Both the position numbers and the translations under genes were made by a program. Below the pieces are notes generated by a model. The model was not told the DNA's origin. It worked only from the letters and a program-made list of their open reading frames with translations, and ran no database searches. From contig NZ_JADOUF010000001.1 of the NCBI RefSeq assembly GCF_015751905.1, positions 1,426,001-1,490,000 on the forward strand: a DNA stretch of 64,000 nt. The letters run 5' to 3'. Positions 36,064-44,419 of this stretch are shown piece after piece (the first letter of the stretch is position 1; each line of letters begins with the position of its first letter). This DNA comes from Longispora fulva. GTDB lineage: Bacteria > Actinomycetota > Actinomycetes > Mycobacteriales > Micromonosporaceae.

Positions 36064-37059
36064 TCAGCTGGTGGGGAGGAAGTTGTCGACGGTCACGCCG
36101 AGGCCGGCGCTCTCCGCGGCGTCCCGGACGAACTGGGCGACGGCGATGTCGAGGACGCCGAGTCCGAACGGGGAGTACACGATGGTCTTCTTTGGGTCAG
36201 GCCGGAAGTCCACGACCCCGCGGACGAGCTGGCCCACCGAGGCGTCGATGAACGAGCGCGACCCGACGGCCAGTTCCGCCAGGGACAGCGAGGTGCCCTC
36301 CCGGCAGGCGTGGTCGGCGTCGTCCACGATGTTGTGGCTGTCCAGGATGGACTCCGTGACGATGTCGCGCAGCGAGATGTGCAGCACGACGGTGCCGGGC
36401 GCCGCGGCGGACAGGTCCATGTGCGGCTGGATCGCCGTGCTCGCGATCGACACCACGGGGCTGGCCGCCACGGCCTGGGCGAGGTCGGTGACCGCCCGCG
36501 CCGTGACGCCCGGCACGACCTCTCCGGCCCGCTCGGCGAACGCCGCGGCCCGCGCCGGGTCCAGGTCGAAGACGGTGATCTCGTTCAGCTTCGGGAACCG
36601 CGCGCCGAGGAACCGGAGGATCTCCCGGTTGATCAGGCCGCACGCGATCAGCGACACGGCGGTCACGTCCTGGTCGGCGACCAGCAGGCCGGCGCCGAGC
36701 GCCGCGCTGGCGGCGGTGCGCTTCGCCGAGATCAGCGAACCCTCGATGAACGCCTCGGGCCGGCCGGTCTCCAGCGAGTTCAGCACCATCGCGGCGCTGG
36801 CCCGGGGCAAACCGAGGTCCAGGTTGCCGGGGAAGGAGGAGATCCACTTCATGCCCGCGACCGGCTTCGGCCCGCCGAGGTAGGCGATCAGCGAGATGAT
36901 CCGGTCCCGGGTGTTGTCCGGGAAGCGCAGGAAGGTGGAGTGCGGAAGCGAGGACTGGCCCTCGTCGTGCAGCGCGTACGCCGCGCCGACGAGGTCGATC
37001 AGCTCGGTCTCCCGGCCGGTCAGGATGTCGTGCACGCCTTCGTGCCCGATGATCAGCAT
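36064..37059 (-). CDS. sbnB: SbnB-like N-(1-amino-1-carboxy-2-ethyl)-glutamate dehydrogenase
   Basis: 331-residue member of the ornithine cyclodeaminase/mu-crystallin family. In the staphyloferrin pathway SbnB oxidatively cleaves the SbnA product to L-2,3-diaminopropionate and 2-oxoglutarate with NAD. Recognisable parts are [11 protein letters not shown], the A-x-R-T-A-A region and the nucleotide-binding segment around residues 130-200. The ATG at 37059 has GAAGGTGG upstream and overlaps the sbnA stop by 7 bp; the longer frame beginning inside sbnA is less likely. Pairing with sbnA makes the assignment firm. Confidence 0.92.
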   Translation of the reverse strand: MLIIGHEGVHDILTGRETELIDLVGAAYALHDEGQSSLPHSTFLRFPDNTRDRIISLIAYLGGPKPVAGMKWISSFPGNLDLGLPRASAAMVLNSLETGRPEAFIEGSLISAKRTAASAALGAGLLVADQDVTAVSLIACGLINREILRFLGARFPKLNEITVFDLDPARAAAFAERAGEVVPGVTARAVTDLAQAVAASPVVSIASTAIQPHMDLSAAAPGTVVLHISLRDIVTESILDSHNIVDDADHACREGTSLSLAELAVGSRSFIDASVGQLVRGVVDFRPDPKKTIVYSPFGLGVLDIAVAQFVRDAAESAGLGVTVDNFLPTS

Positions 37060-38063
37060 GGTGCCACCTTCGTTGAGGAGTTTTCCTTCCACAGGTGCGA
37101 CACCTCACCGAAGTGCCGGTTCACCCATGAGTCCGAGTAGATGGTGTCCAGGTAGCGGTCGCCGCCGTCCGGGAAGATCATGACGACGTTGGAACCCTCA
37201 GGGATCGCGTCGCGCATCTTGCCCAGGGCCGCCACGGTCGCGCCGGAGGAGCCGCCGCCGAGGATCGCCTCGCGGATGGTCAGCGTGCGGCAGGCCACGA
37301 CGCACTCCAGGTCGGTCACGTGCACGACGTCGTCGGCGGCGCTCGGGTCGAGCAGGGCCGGGCGGATCGACGCGCCGTGCCCGGGGATCAACCGCTGGCC
37401 GGGGACGGTGCCGAACAGCAGGCTGCCGACGGCGTCCACGGCGACGATCCGGGTCGACAGGCCGCTGCGGCGGACGAACCGCGACGCGCCCAGCGCCGTG
37501 CCGAACGTGCTCGCCGCGCTGAACAGGTAGTCCACCGGACCGTCGAGCGCCTCGACGATCTCGCGCATCGTGCCCTCGTGGGCGAGGGGGTTGAGCGGGT
37601 TGGCGTACTGGTTCGGGCAGTACGCGTTCGGGGTCGACGCCACCAGTTCGGCGACCCGGCGCAGGCGGGCGGGCAGGTACTCGCCCGTCTCGGCGTCGCG
37701 CTCGGTCACCAACTCGATCGACGCGCCGAACGCGCGGAGGATCGCCACGTTCTGCTCGGTGGTCTTGGCGTCGACGACACAGACGAAGTCGATGCCGTAG
37801 TACCCGCAGATCTGGGCGATGCCGATCGCCAGGTTGCCGGAGCTGGACTCGATCACCACGGAGCGACCCGGGACCAGCTCGCCACTGTGGATCCGCTCCA
37901 TGAGCATGCTCAGCGCGGAGCGGTCCTTGATGCTGCCGCCCGGGTTGAACCGCTCGAGCTTCGCGAAGACCCGCGCTGGAAAGTCGGGGAACAGGTGCAC
38001 CAGCTCCACGAGGGGCGTGTTCCCGATGGTCGAGAGTACGCCTTTGAGCGCTTGTTTCGCCAC
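37053..38063 (-). CDS. sbnA: SbnA-like 2,3-diaminopropionate biosynthesis PLP enzyme
   Basis: 336-residue fold type II PLP enzyme of the cysteine synthase family. The cofactor lysine is K46 in N-P-G-G-S-I-K-D-R-S, the phosphate/substrate loop is E-S-S-S-G-N, and the C-terminal half holds G-G-G-S-S-G-A-T. SbnA condenses O-phospho-L-serine with glutamate; the partner SbnB gene overlaps downstream, which separates this from a true cysteine synthase. GTG 38063 with GGGGAGAG upstream. Supplies diaminopropionate for incorporation or carbamoylation. Confidence 0.92.
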   Translation of the reverse strand: MAKQALKGVLSTIGNTPLVELVHLFPDFPARVFAKLERFNPGGSIKDRSALSMLMERIHSGELVPGRSVVIESSSGNLAIGIAQICGYYGIDFVCVVDAKTTEQNVAILRAFGASIELVTERDAETGEYLPARLRRVAELVASTPNAYCPNQYANPLNPLAHEGTMREIVEALDGPVDYLFSAASTFGTALGASRFVRRSGLSTRIVAVDAVGSLLFGTVPGQRLIPGHGASIRPALLDPSAADDVVHVTDLECVVACRTLTIREAILGGGSSGATVAALGKMRDAIPEGSNVVMIFPDGGDRYLDTIYSDSWVNRHFGEVSHLWKENSSTKVAPC

Positions 38064-38093
38064 AGCTCTCCCCTTAGAACGAAAAATCGACAG

Positions 38094-39446
38094 TTATGCG
38101 GAACCGGTGGCCATCGCGAGCAGCCGCTGCCGCTCGGCGTCGTCCACCAGCGAGGCGCGGGAGACCCGCACGTCGGGGGTCGAGACGGCGACCTCGGTCA
38201 GCCGGAGGAAGTGTCCGACGAACCGTTCGATCGTGGCCCGGTCGAACAGGTCTGTGTCGTAGCGGAAGGCCGCGATCAGGGAGTCGGTGCTCTGGGTGAT
38301 CTCCACCGTCAGGTCGAACTGGCCCTCGAGGTGCGGGACGTCCAGCGTGCGCAGCCGGAAGCCCTCGTGCTCCACGGTCTCGCCGGCGGCGATCCGGTCC
38401 AGGTACCCGGTCATCTTGCCCGCGCTGACCATGGTGAAGCAGATGTTGAACCGCTGGCCGCCGAGCAGGGAGGTCGGGTAGCTGGCGTGCGCCATGCCCC
38501 CGCTCACCGTCGTGCCGGCCGCCGCGATGGCGTCGGCGAACGTGGTGTCGGAGCTGAACCGGGACCGCAGGAGCAGCGGGTTGACGAAGTAGCCGACCAC
38601 CTCGCGCATCCCGCCCCGGCGGCGGGTGCTCGCGGGGCAGCCGATCACGAAGTCCGTCTGGCCGGAGTAGCGGAAGACCAGGGACTGGAACACGCCGAGC
38701 AGGTACGCGAACGGGGTGACCCCCGCCGCCGAGGCCGCCGCCTTGATCCGCGGGACCAGCGCGTCGGGGATCCGGCGGGTGTGCGCGTCGCCCACGTAGG
38801 AGCGCTTCGCCGGCCGGGGCCGGTCGGTGGGCAGCTCGCCGGCCGTGGCGTCCGCGACCGCGGCGGTCCAGTACGCCTCGCCGGCGGCGCGCCGGGGGGA
38901 GTCCAGGAGGTTCTGCTCGTGCGCCACATGGTCGGCGTAGGTCACGGTCAGCGGGGCCAGCTCGGGCTCGCGGCCGGCCGAGAAGGCCCAGTAGAACTCC
39001 AGCAGGTCCCGCCACAGCAGCCAGTTGGACTGGGCGTCCGTGGCGATGTGGTGGCTGCCGACCATCAGGATCGCGTCGTCGGCGCGCCGCCACATGACGA
39101 ACCGGAACGGACCGGTCTCCTCCAACCGGTAGGGCACCTTGATGGTGGCCCTGACCAGGTCGAGGAGCGCCTCGTCGTCGAGGTCGGGCACGTCGTGGAC
39201 CTCGAGCCGCAGGGAGTCGGGCCCGCCGATCTCCCTGCGGGGCTCGCCGTCGACCTCGATGAACCGGGAACACAGCAGGTCGTGCCGCTCCGCCAGGGCG
39301 CGGACCGCGCGCTGGAGAACGGCCAGGTCAGGGGCGGGGCTCATGAGTGCCGCGCCCGCGTCGTTGTAGGCCACGCCGTCGGGCGCGAGCCCGTACAGCA
39401 GCCACAGGGCTTCCTGACCTGATGACAGCGGCTGGATCCCGGGCAT
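38094..39446 (-). CDS. Stand-alone NRPS condensation domain
   Basis: 450 residues, only a condensation fold. The catalytic motif is S-H132-H133-I-A-T-D137-A-Q-S, and later motifs (F-V-I-G-C-P-A-S and V-G-Y-F-V-N-P-L-L-L) are present. A discrete C protein directly after an ACP gene (3 bp apart) and in the same operon as KAS III suggests it moves an acyl group from that ACP to the aminoacyl-PCP of NRPS1, which lacks its own starter C domain. That acceptor is inferred. Start ATG 39446; translational coupling to the ACP is likely because no good ribosome site is visible. Confidence 0.9.
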   Translation of the reverse strand: MPGIQPLSSGQEALWLLYGLAPDGVAYNDAGAALMSPAPDLAVLQRAVRALAERHDLLCSRFIEVDGEPRREIGGPDSLRLEVHDVPDLDDEALLDLVRATIKVPYRLEETGPFRFVMWRRADDAILMVGSHHIATDAQSNWLLWRDLLEFYWAFSAGREPELAPLTVTYADHVAHEQNLLDSPRRAAGEAYWTAAVADATAGELPTDRPRPAKRSYVGDAHTRRIPDALVPRIKAAASAAGVTPFAYLLGVFQSLVFRYSGQTDFVIGCPASTRRRGGMREVVGYFVNPLLLRSRFSSDTTFADAIAAAGTTVSGGMAHASYPTSLLGGQRFNICFTMVSAGKMTGYLDRIAAGETVEHEGFRLRTLDVPHLEGQFDLTVEITQSTDSLIAAFRYDTDLFDRATIERFVGHFLRLTEVAVSTPDVRVSRASLVDDAERQRLLAMATGSA

Positions 39447-39449
39447 CGA

Positions 39450-39704
39450 CTACACGCCCCGGGAGGCGGCGACGAGGTCGGTCAGGTCCCGGACCCGGAC
39501 GAGGTTGGCGACCTGCTCGTCGAGCACCTCGATGTCGAACGCGCTCTCGGCGCCCGACAGCAGGTCGACCCGGTTGAGGGAGTCCATGCCAAGGTCCTCG
39601 AACGTGGACTCCGGGGTGATCTCCTCGCCCTCCAGCTCCGGCATGAGCTCCTTGATGATGCGGGCGATCTCGTCGGAGATCTCGTCGCGCGTGCTGGTCG
39701 TCAT
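39450..39704 (-). CDS. Discrete acyl carrier protein
   Basis: 84-residue acidic four-helix carrier protein. The phosphopantetheine serine is Ser42 in D-L-G-M-D-S-L-N-R-V-D. AAAGGAAA precedes ATG 39704. It sits between KAS III and the stand-alone condensation domain, so it most likely carries the acyl starter while KAS III extends it and the FabG-like enzyme reduces it. No dedicated phosphopantetheinyl transferase gene is in the window, so a housekeeping enzyme must activate it. Confidence 0.94.
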   Translation of the reverse strand: MTTSTRDEISDEIARIIKELMPELEGEEITPESTFEDLGMDSLNRVDLLSGAESAFDIEVLDEQVANLVRVRDLTDLVAASRGV

Positions 39705-39736
39705 ATCGTGATTTCCTTTGTACTAGAGGTGATGGG

Positions 39737-40693
39737 TTACGGCATCGTGACGATCTGGCCGGCGTAGGTGAGACCCGCGCCGAAGCCCAGGGTCAGCACC
39801 AGATCGCCGGGGGTGGTGCGGCCGCTCTCGTGCAGCCGGGTCAGGGCCAGCGGCACGGACGCGGCGGAGGTGTTGCCGGCCTCGACGACGTCGCGGGCGA
39901 CGCACTCGTCGTCCCAGCGCAGCGCGCGGGCGACCGTGTCGAGGATCCGCTTGTTGGCCTGGTGCATGACCAGCCACTTCACGTCGGACAGCTCGACGCC
40001 GGCCCGGGCCGCGGCGCGCTTGGCGGCCTTCGGCATGTTGCTGGTGGCCCACTTGTAGACGAGCGGGCCGTCCATGGTCACGTACTCGCGGCCCAGCTCC
40101 GGGAAGTCGGTCAGCTCGAGGACCGGGGCCCGCTTGCCGTCACTGCCCCAGACGGCCGGGAAGATGCCGTGCTTCTCGGAGCGGGACACGACCGCCGCGC
40201 CGGCGCCGTCGCCGAAGATCGCGTAGGTGTCCGGCGTCTCCGGGTTGATCCAGTCGCTGGTGCGCTCGGCGCCGACGACGAGGGCGTGCTTGGCGTCGCC
40301 GACCCGCACCGCGTTGGAGGCCAGCGCGAGGGAGTACGTGAAGCCGGCGCAGACCGCGTTGACATCGAAGGCGCCGGCGTTCGGCAGACCGATCGTGCTG
40401 GCGACCTGGGGCGCCGCGCCGGGCATGCGCTGCGCGCGGCTCGCGGTGGCCAGGATGACCAGGTCCACGTCGGCGTAGTCCAGGCCGGCCATGGTCAGGG
40501 CCTTCTTGCCGGCCTCCGCCGCCATCGCGACGATGGTCTCCTCGGGGCCCGCGTGGTGCCGGCTACGGATGCCGGTCCGGTCCTCGATCCACTCCGGGGT
40601 GACCGTCGTGGACTTGGACAGCTCCTCGTTCGTGACCAGGTTGGTCGGCCGGTAGTCGGCCAGCCCGGTGATCACCGATCCATAGCTCTCCAT
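39737..40693 (-). CDS. 3-oxoacyl-ACP synthase III (KAS III, FabH-like)
   Basis: 318-residue thiolase-fold condensing enzyme with a complete triad: Cys115 (N-A-V-C-A-G-F), His244 (M-H-Q-A-N-K-R) and Asn274 (E-A-G-N-T-S-A-A-S). KAS III condenses an acyl-CoA with malonyl-ACP. No KAS I/II, dehydratase or enoyl reductase accompanies it, so one extension round followed by ketoreduction is the simplest reading, giving a 3-hydroxyacyl-ACP. The ATG at 40693 is preferred over GTG 40705, because GGGAG is well spaced for the former and GAAGGA is only 2 bp from the latter. First gene of the operon behind SARP box 3. Confidence 0.92.
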   Translation of the reverse strand: MESYGSVITGLADYRPTNLVTNEELSKSTTVTPEWIEDRTGIRSRHHAGPEETIVAMAAEAGKKALTMAGLDYADVDLVILATASRAQRMPGAAPQVASTIGLPNAGAFDVNAVCAGFTYSLALASNAVRVGDAKHALVVGAERTSDWINPETPDTYAIFGDGAGAAVVSRSEKHGIFPAVWGSDGKRAPVLELTDFPELGREYVTMDGPLVYKWATSNMPKAAKRAAARAGVELSDVKWLVMHQANKRILDTVARALRWDDECVARDVVEAGNTSAASVPLALTRLHESGRTTPGDLVLTLGFGAGLTYAGQIVTMP

Positions 40694-40744
40694 GCGCGCT
40701 CCCACGTCCTTCGATGCGGCCTACTGGCTCCAATGTCGAGACCG

Positions 40745-40776
40745 AGAGTGCGTTCGGGCGCTATATCTTCTCTATA
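40745..40776 (-). promoter_or_regulatory. SARP box 3 with -10-like hexamer (KAS III operon)
   Basis: On the - strand TATAGAG starts at 40776 and TATAGCG at 40765, an 11 bp period, then 8 bp, then CACTCT (40750-40745). The KAS III ATG is 51 bp further. The first 17 bp differ from box 4 at a single position. Confidence 0.75.
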
Positions 40777-40788
40777 GGGGGCAGGCAA

Positions 40789-40820
40789 AATAGCGAAAAT
40801 ATAGAAACCTCGACCTTGAT
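40789..40820 (+). promoter_or_regulatory. Weak SARP-like box 5 for the secreted protein gene
   Basis: AATAGCG at 40789 and TATAGAA at 40800 lie 11 bp apart on the + strand, followed after 8 bp by CTTGAT (40815-40820). It is degenerate compared with boxes 1-4, but has the same geometry and the right position, 49 bp before the ATG, and is divergent to box 3. Confidence 0.45.
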
Positions 40821-40869
40821 GTGCCCGGGCGAATCAGCCCTTACAGATCAAGAAGGGGTACTCATCACC

Positions 40870-41238
40870 ATGAGGAAGACTCTCGCGATCAGCCTGGCCG
40901 CGGCGGGTGCCGCCGCAGCCCTGGGCGCCTTCCTGCCGACCGCCGCTCAGGCCGCCTACAGCGGTTCGTGCACCGAGGTGCACGTCGCGACCGCGACCGG
41001 CAAGTTCGACGGTTGGAACTGCACCGACTCCACCGGGACGGCCGTCTACGGCCGGCTCGCCGACACGAAGATCGACGGCAAGTGCACCGCGCTCGCGGTG
41101 AACTTCACCGTCGAGGGCCTCAAGACCAGCTACCCGGTGTGTGACGGGCTGCCGGGCCGGTTCGCCAACGTGGCGAGCAAGTACCAGGGCGTGATCTCCA
41201 TCGGTGTGCTCGCGGTCGACCCGCCGGCCGACAACTAG
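40870..41238 (+). CDS. Small secreted protein with four cysteines
   Basis: 122 residues. A classical Sec signal peptide (M-R-K-T, hydrophobic alanine-rich core, A-Q-A cleavage near residue 32) leaves a mature protein of about 90 residues with four Cys (S-C, N-C, K-C, V-C), consistent with two disulfides. AGAAGGGG upstream supports ATG 40870. I do not recognise a family beyond small secreted actinobacterial hypotheticals. It is enclosed between the KAS III operon and fabG and has a SARP-like promoter repeat, so it is probably co-regulated. Possible roles such as product binding or immunity are speculative. Confidence 0.85.
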   Translation: MRKTLAISLAAAGAAAALGAFLPTAAQAAYSGSCTEVHVATATGKFDGWNCTDSTGTAVYGRLADTKIDGKCTALAVNFTVEGLKTSYPVCDGLPGRFANVASKYQGVISIGVLAVDPPADN

Positions 41239-41248
41239 ACGTGAAAAT

Positions 41249-41282
41249 GGCGCTGGCCGGGGTGCGCACCCCGGCCAGCGCC
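41249..41282. terminator. Perfect 34 bp palindromic bidirectional terminator
   Basis: 17 bp arms meet without spacer between the secreted-protein stop (41238) and the fabG stop (41294). On the - strand it is followed by ATTTTC, giving a short U-run for fabG. Confidence 0.75.
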
Positions 41283-41293
41283 ACCCGCGCGGA

Positions 41294-42046
41294 TCAGATC
41301 GCCGTGCCGCCGTCCACCTGCAGGACCTGGCCCGTCATGTACGACGCGCGGTCCGACAGCAGGAACGACACCAGGTCGGCCACCTCCTCCACCCGGCCGA
41401 ACCGGCCCAGCGCGACCCGGCCCAGCATGTCCTTCGTGAACGCCTCGCTCAGCTCCGAGATCATGTCGGTCTCGATGAAGCCGGGGGCGACGGCGTTGAC
41501 CCGGATGTTGTACCGGCCGACCTCCTTCGCCAGGGCCTTGGTGAAGCCGAGGATGCCGGCCTTGGACGCGGCGTAGTTCGTCTGCATCGGGGTGCCGACG
41601 ACGCCGGCCACCGAGGACATGGTGACGATCGAGCCGCCCTTGTTCTTCATCAGCCGGCGGATCGCGGCCCGGCACACGTTGTACGTGCCGTCCAGGTTGA
41701 CCCGCATCACGTCGCGCCAGTCGTCGTCGGTCATCAGGGCCAGCGGCTTGTCGCGGATGATGCCGGCCACGGTCACCACGTTCGTGACCGGGCCCAGCTC
41801 GGCCTCGGTGACCTTCAGGTAGTCGCGGACCTCCGCGCCGTCGGACACGTCGACCTTGTGGGCGAGCACCCGGCCGCCGTGCTCGCGGGCCGCGTCGGCG
41901 ACCCTCTCGGCGGCCTCGTGGTTGGACTGGAAGCAGAAGCTGACGTCGTAGCCGTCCTGGGCGAGGCGGGTGACGATGCCCGCACCGATGCCGCGAGAGC
42001 CACCGGTGACGAGGACGACGGGCCGGGCGGGTGGGGACACAGACAC
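41294..42046 (-). CDS. FabG-like 3-oxoacyl-ACP reductase (SDR)
   Basis: 250-residue classical SDR. The NADPH motif T-G-G-S-R-G-I-G is near residues 14-21, and the catalytic Ser145, Tyr158 and Lys162 (Y-A-A-S-K) are present. The usual N-N-A-G is V-A-G-I here. GTG 42046 is chosen over upstream in-frame GTG 42076 because AGGAGG precedes it with good spacing and the length matches FabG. It has its own SARP box although separated from the KAS III operon by the secreted protein, supporting a role in reducing the KAS III product on the ACP. Confidence 0.88.
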   Translation of the reverse strand: MSVSPPARPVVLVTGGSRGIGAGIVTRLAQDGYDVSFCFQSNHEAAERVADAAREHGGRVLAHKVDVSDGAEVRDYLKVTEAELGPVTNVVTVAGIIRDKPLALMTDDDWRDVMRVNLDGTYNVCRAAIRRLMKNKGGSIVTMSSVAGVVGTPMQTNYAASKAGILGFTKALAKEVGRYNIRVNAVAPGFIETDMISELSEAFTKDMLGRVALGRFGRVEEVADLVSFLLSDRASYMTGQVLQVDGGTAI

Positions 42047-42076
42047 GGTGCGCTCCTCCTGTGATAGGTGGAGCAC

Positions 42077-42108
42077 ACCATGTGGCTGTGAGCTATATCT
42101 TCTCTACA
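42077..42108 (-). promoter_or_regulatory. SARP box 4 with -10-like hexamer (fabG)
   Basis: On the - strand TGTAGAG starts at 42108 and TATAGCT at 42097, 11 bp apart, then 8 bp, then CATGGT (42082-42077). The first heptamer overlaps the TAG stop of the MMPL gene. The fabG start is 30 bp downstream. Confidence 0.72.
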
Positions 42109-44287
42109 CTCCGACGGGCACCCGCTCCTCGGACTCGCTGATCCCGACCCGGTCGTGCAGCCGGCGCAGCGGACCCGGGGCCCACCAGGCGGCCCGGCCG
42201 AGCAGCGTCATCATCGCCGGGACCAGCAGGCAGCGCACCACGGTCGCGTCGATCAGCACGGCCACGAACAGCCCGAGCCCGATCTGTTCGATGTCGCCGA
42301 CCTGGGCCGCGGCGAAGCAGCCGAACACGATCAGCATCAGCAGGGCCGCGGAGGTGATGATCCCGCCGCTGCGCTGCAGGCCGTGCCGGACGGCGGTGTC
42401 GCTGTCCTCCCCGGCGTCGCGGTACTCCTTGATCCGCCCCAGCAGGAACAGCTCGTAGTCCATCGACAGCCCGAAGCCGAACGCGGCGACGATCGCGATC
42501 ACGAACGGGCTCAGCCCGCCCACGGTCAGTGTGTCCAGCGGCCCCGACAGGTGCCCGTCCTGGAACACCAGGAGCAGCACCCCGAACGTGGCGGCCAGCG
42601 ACAGCGCGTTCATCACGATCGCCTTCACCGGGATGACCACCGAACCGGTCATCAGGAACAGCAGGACGCACATCGTCGCGAGCATCACCCCGACGGCCCA
42701 CGGCAGGCCGGCCTCCAGGCGGCCGAGCAGGTCCAGGAGCAGCGCGGCGTCCCCGCCGACCCAGGACTCCACCCCCGCCGGCCGGGCGGCCCGGATCCGG
42801 ACCACCAGGTCCTGGGCGTCGCGGCCCTGCGCGTCACCCTTCACGGCGATGGCCACGCTGGACAGGTTCGGGCCGATCCTCTTCGCCGGCTCGACCCGGA
42901 CCACCCGCCGGTCCTGCTGCCACTGGCCGGCCCACAGGTCGAGGGTGGCCTGGTCGGTGCGGGCGACGACCTTGACGGCCGGGGCGGCGCTGAGCCCGTA
43001 CCGGGCGCTCATCGCGTCGGCGACCCGCACCGACGGCAGGGTGCGGGGCAGGCCCTCCAGGCCGGGCAACCTGACGGTCAGCGACAGCAGGGGAGCCGCC
43101 ACAGCCAACAACGCGATCGTGGTACCGGCGGCGATCAGCAGCGGCCGGCGCTGGGTGAACCGCGCGAGCCCGGCGAAGAACCCGGCCTCGCCGCCGCGAG
43201 GACCGGAGGCATCGGTCCGGTTGTGGCCCTCGGCCGCGACCGACGCCGAGGATCCGAGCGGCCCGGCAGCACTGGCCGCGGCGGCCTTCTGCCGCCTGCC
43301 CGGCCTGATCCACCGGCCGAACGCGCCGAGCAGCGCCGGGGTCAGGGTGAGCGCGGCGACCATGCCCATCAGGGCGGTGGAGATGCCGGCCGCGCCGAGC
43401 GCCTGGAGCCGGGGCACGTCGAACACGAGCAGGCCGGTGAGCGCGCCGGCCACGGTGAGGGCGCTGAACAGGATGGTCCGCCCGGCCGTGCCCCAGGCTC
43501 TGCCGACGGCCACGTCCCGGGCATGGCCGGCGGAGAGCTCCTCGCGGAACCGCGCCACCAGCAGCAGGCCGTAGTCGATGGCCAGCGCGAGGCCGAGCAG
43601 GGTCACGACGGTGACGACGTTGTTGTCGAGGTCCACGACCTTCGAGAAACCGAGCAGCATGGCGAACGCCCCGGCGATCGTGGCCAGGGAGGCCAGGATG
43701 GGCAGACCCGCGGCGAGGACCCCGCCGAACACGAATACCAGCACGATCAGCGTGATCGGCAGCGAGATGAGCTCGGAGCGGCCCAGGTCCTCCTGCACGG
43801 CGGCGTTGGCCTCGCCGCTGATCAGGTCCCCGCCGGCCTCGACGGTCGAGCCGGGGATCTCCGTCCGCAACTGGGCCAGCCGGGCCTTGACCAGCTTGGT
43901 CGCGGCGGACCGGTCCTTCATCTGCATCTTGGTGAGCGTGATCGGGACGGCCAGACCCCGGTTGTCGTTCGCGACGATCGGCCGGCCGACCTCCAGGACC
44001 CCGGTGGTGACCCGCAGGTCAGCGCTGGCCCTCTTCACGGCATCGGTGACCTGGGCGGACGTCGGGTCGACCCCCTCGACGAGCCCGATGATCTGGATGC
44101 CCCGGTCGCCGCCGTCCTTGACCACCTGCGAGGCGGTCACCGACTCCAGGCCCTGGGGCGGCTTCGTGTCCCCGATGCTGTCGAACACCGGGCCGATGGC
44201 CGCGCCGCCGCCGACCAGGAGCGCCAGCCAGCCGAGGAGCACCCATCGCCAGTTGCGGTAGCAGAAACTTCCGACCTTGGTAACCAT
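42104..44287 (-). CDS. MMPL/RND-family transporter
   Basis: 727-residue membrane protein with the MMPL layout: one N-terminal helix, a large extracellular domain (about 40-185), a five-to-six helix bundle, a second extracellular domain (about 400-530) and a second bundle. Conserved membrane residues appear in L-A-L-A-I-D-Y-G-L-L-L and G-F-G-L-S-M-D-Y-E-L-F, the proton-relay Asp-Tyr pairs of the family. MMPL proteins move lipids, siderophores and lipopeptides, so it could export the acylated peptide. It lies next to fabG but has a separate promoter shared with the divergent kinase gene. Confidence 0.92.
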   Translation of the reverse strand: MVTKVGSFCYRNWRWVLLGWLALLVGGGAAIGPVFDSIGDTKPPQGLESVTASQVVKDGGDRGIQIIGLVEGVDPTSAQVTDAVKRASADLRVTTGVLEVGRPIVANDNRGLAVPITLTKMQMKDRSAATKLVKARLAQLRTEIPGSTVEAGGDLISGEANAAVQEDLGRSELISLPITLIVLVFVFGGVLAAGLPILASLATIAGAFAMLLGFSKVVDLDNNVVTVVTLLGLALAIDYGLLLVARFREELSAGHARDVAVGRAWGTAGRTILFSALTVAGALTGLLVFDVPRLQALGAAGISTALMGMVAALTLTPALLGAFGRWIRPGRRQKAAAASAAGPLGSSASVAAEGHNRTDASGPRGGEAGFFAGLARFTQRRPLLIAAGTTIALLAVAAPLLSLTVRLPGLEGLPRTLPSVRVADAMSARYGLSAAPAVKVVARTDQATLDLWAGQWQQDRRVVRVEPAKRIGPNLSSVAIAVKGDAQGRDAQDLVVRIRAARPAGVESWVGGDAALLLDLLGRLEAGLPWAVGVMLATMCVLLFLMTGSVVIPVKAIVMNALSLAATFGVLLLVFQDGHLSGPLDTLTVGGLSPFVIAIVAAFGFGLSMDYELFLLGRIKEYRDAGEDSDTAVRHGLQRSGGIITSAALLMLIVFGCFAAAQVGDIEQIGLGLFVAVLIDATVVRCLLVPAMMTLLGRAAWWAPGPLRRLHDRVGISESEERVPVGV

Positions 44288-44346
44288 GGGGACGAGTCTT
44301 CGCGGTTCCGGTGCCGGAGTCGGTAGTGAAACCGCCCCAATCGGGG

Positions 44347-44360
44347 TGTACCCAGGTACA
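44347..44360. promoter_or_regulatory. Palindrome in the MMPL/histidine-kinase divergent promoter
   Basis: TGTACC-CA-GGTACA is a perfect palindrome 60 bp from each start codon, the usual place for an operator controlling both genes. The response regulator of the adjacent pair is a natural but unproven candidate for binding. Confidence 0.45.
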
Positions 44361-44419
44361 GGTCGAAGTGTGGTGTGGACTCCATGCCCGGTTCACGATG
44401 GATTCTCTACGGTGGTCAC

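Noticed and set aside
36064-37059. Ornithine cyclodeaminase supplying proline
   Set aside because: Same fold, but pairing with SbnA indicates diaminopropionate synthesis; no ornithine pathway gene is nearby except the atypical carbamoyltransferase.
37053-38063. Ordinary cysteine synthase
   Set aside because: Overlap with an SbnB-type dehydrogenase gene and placement in an NRPS operon make SbnA the better call.
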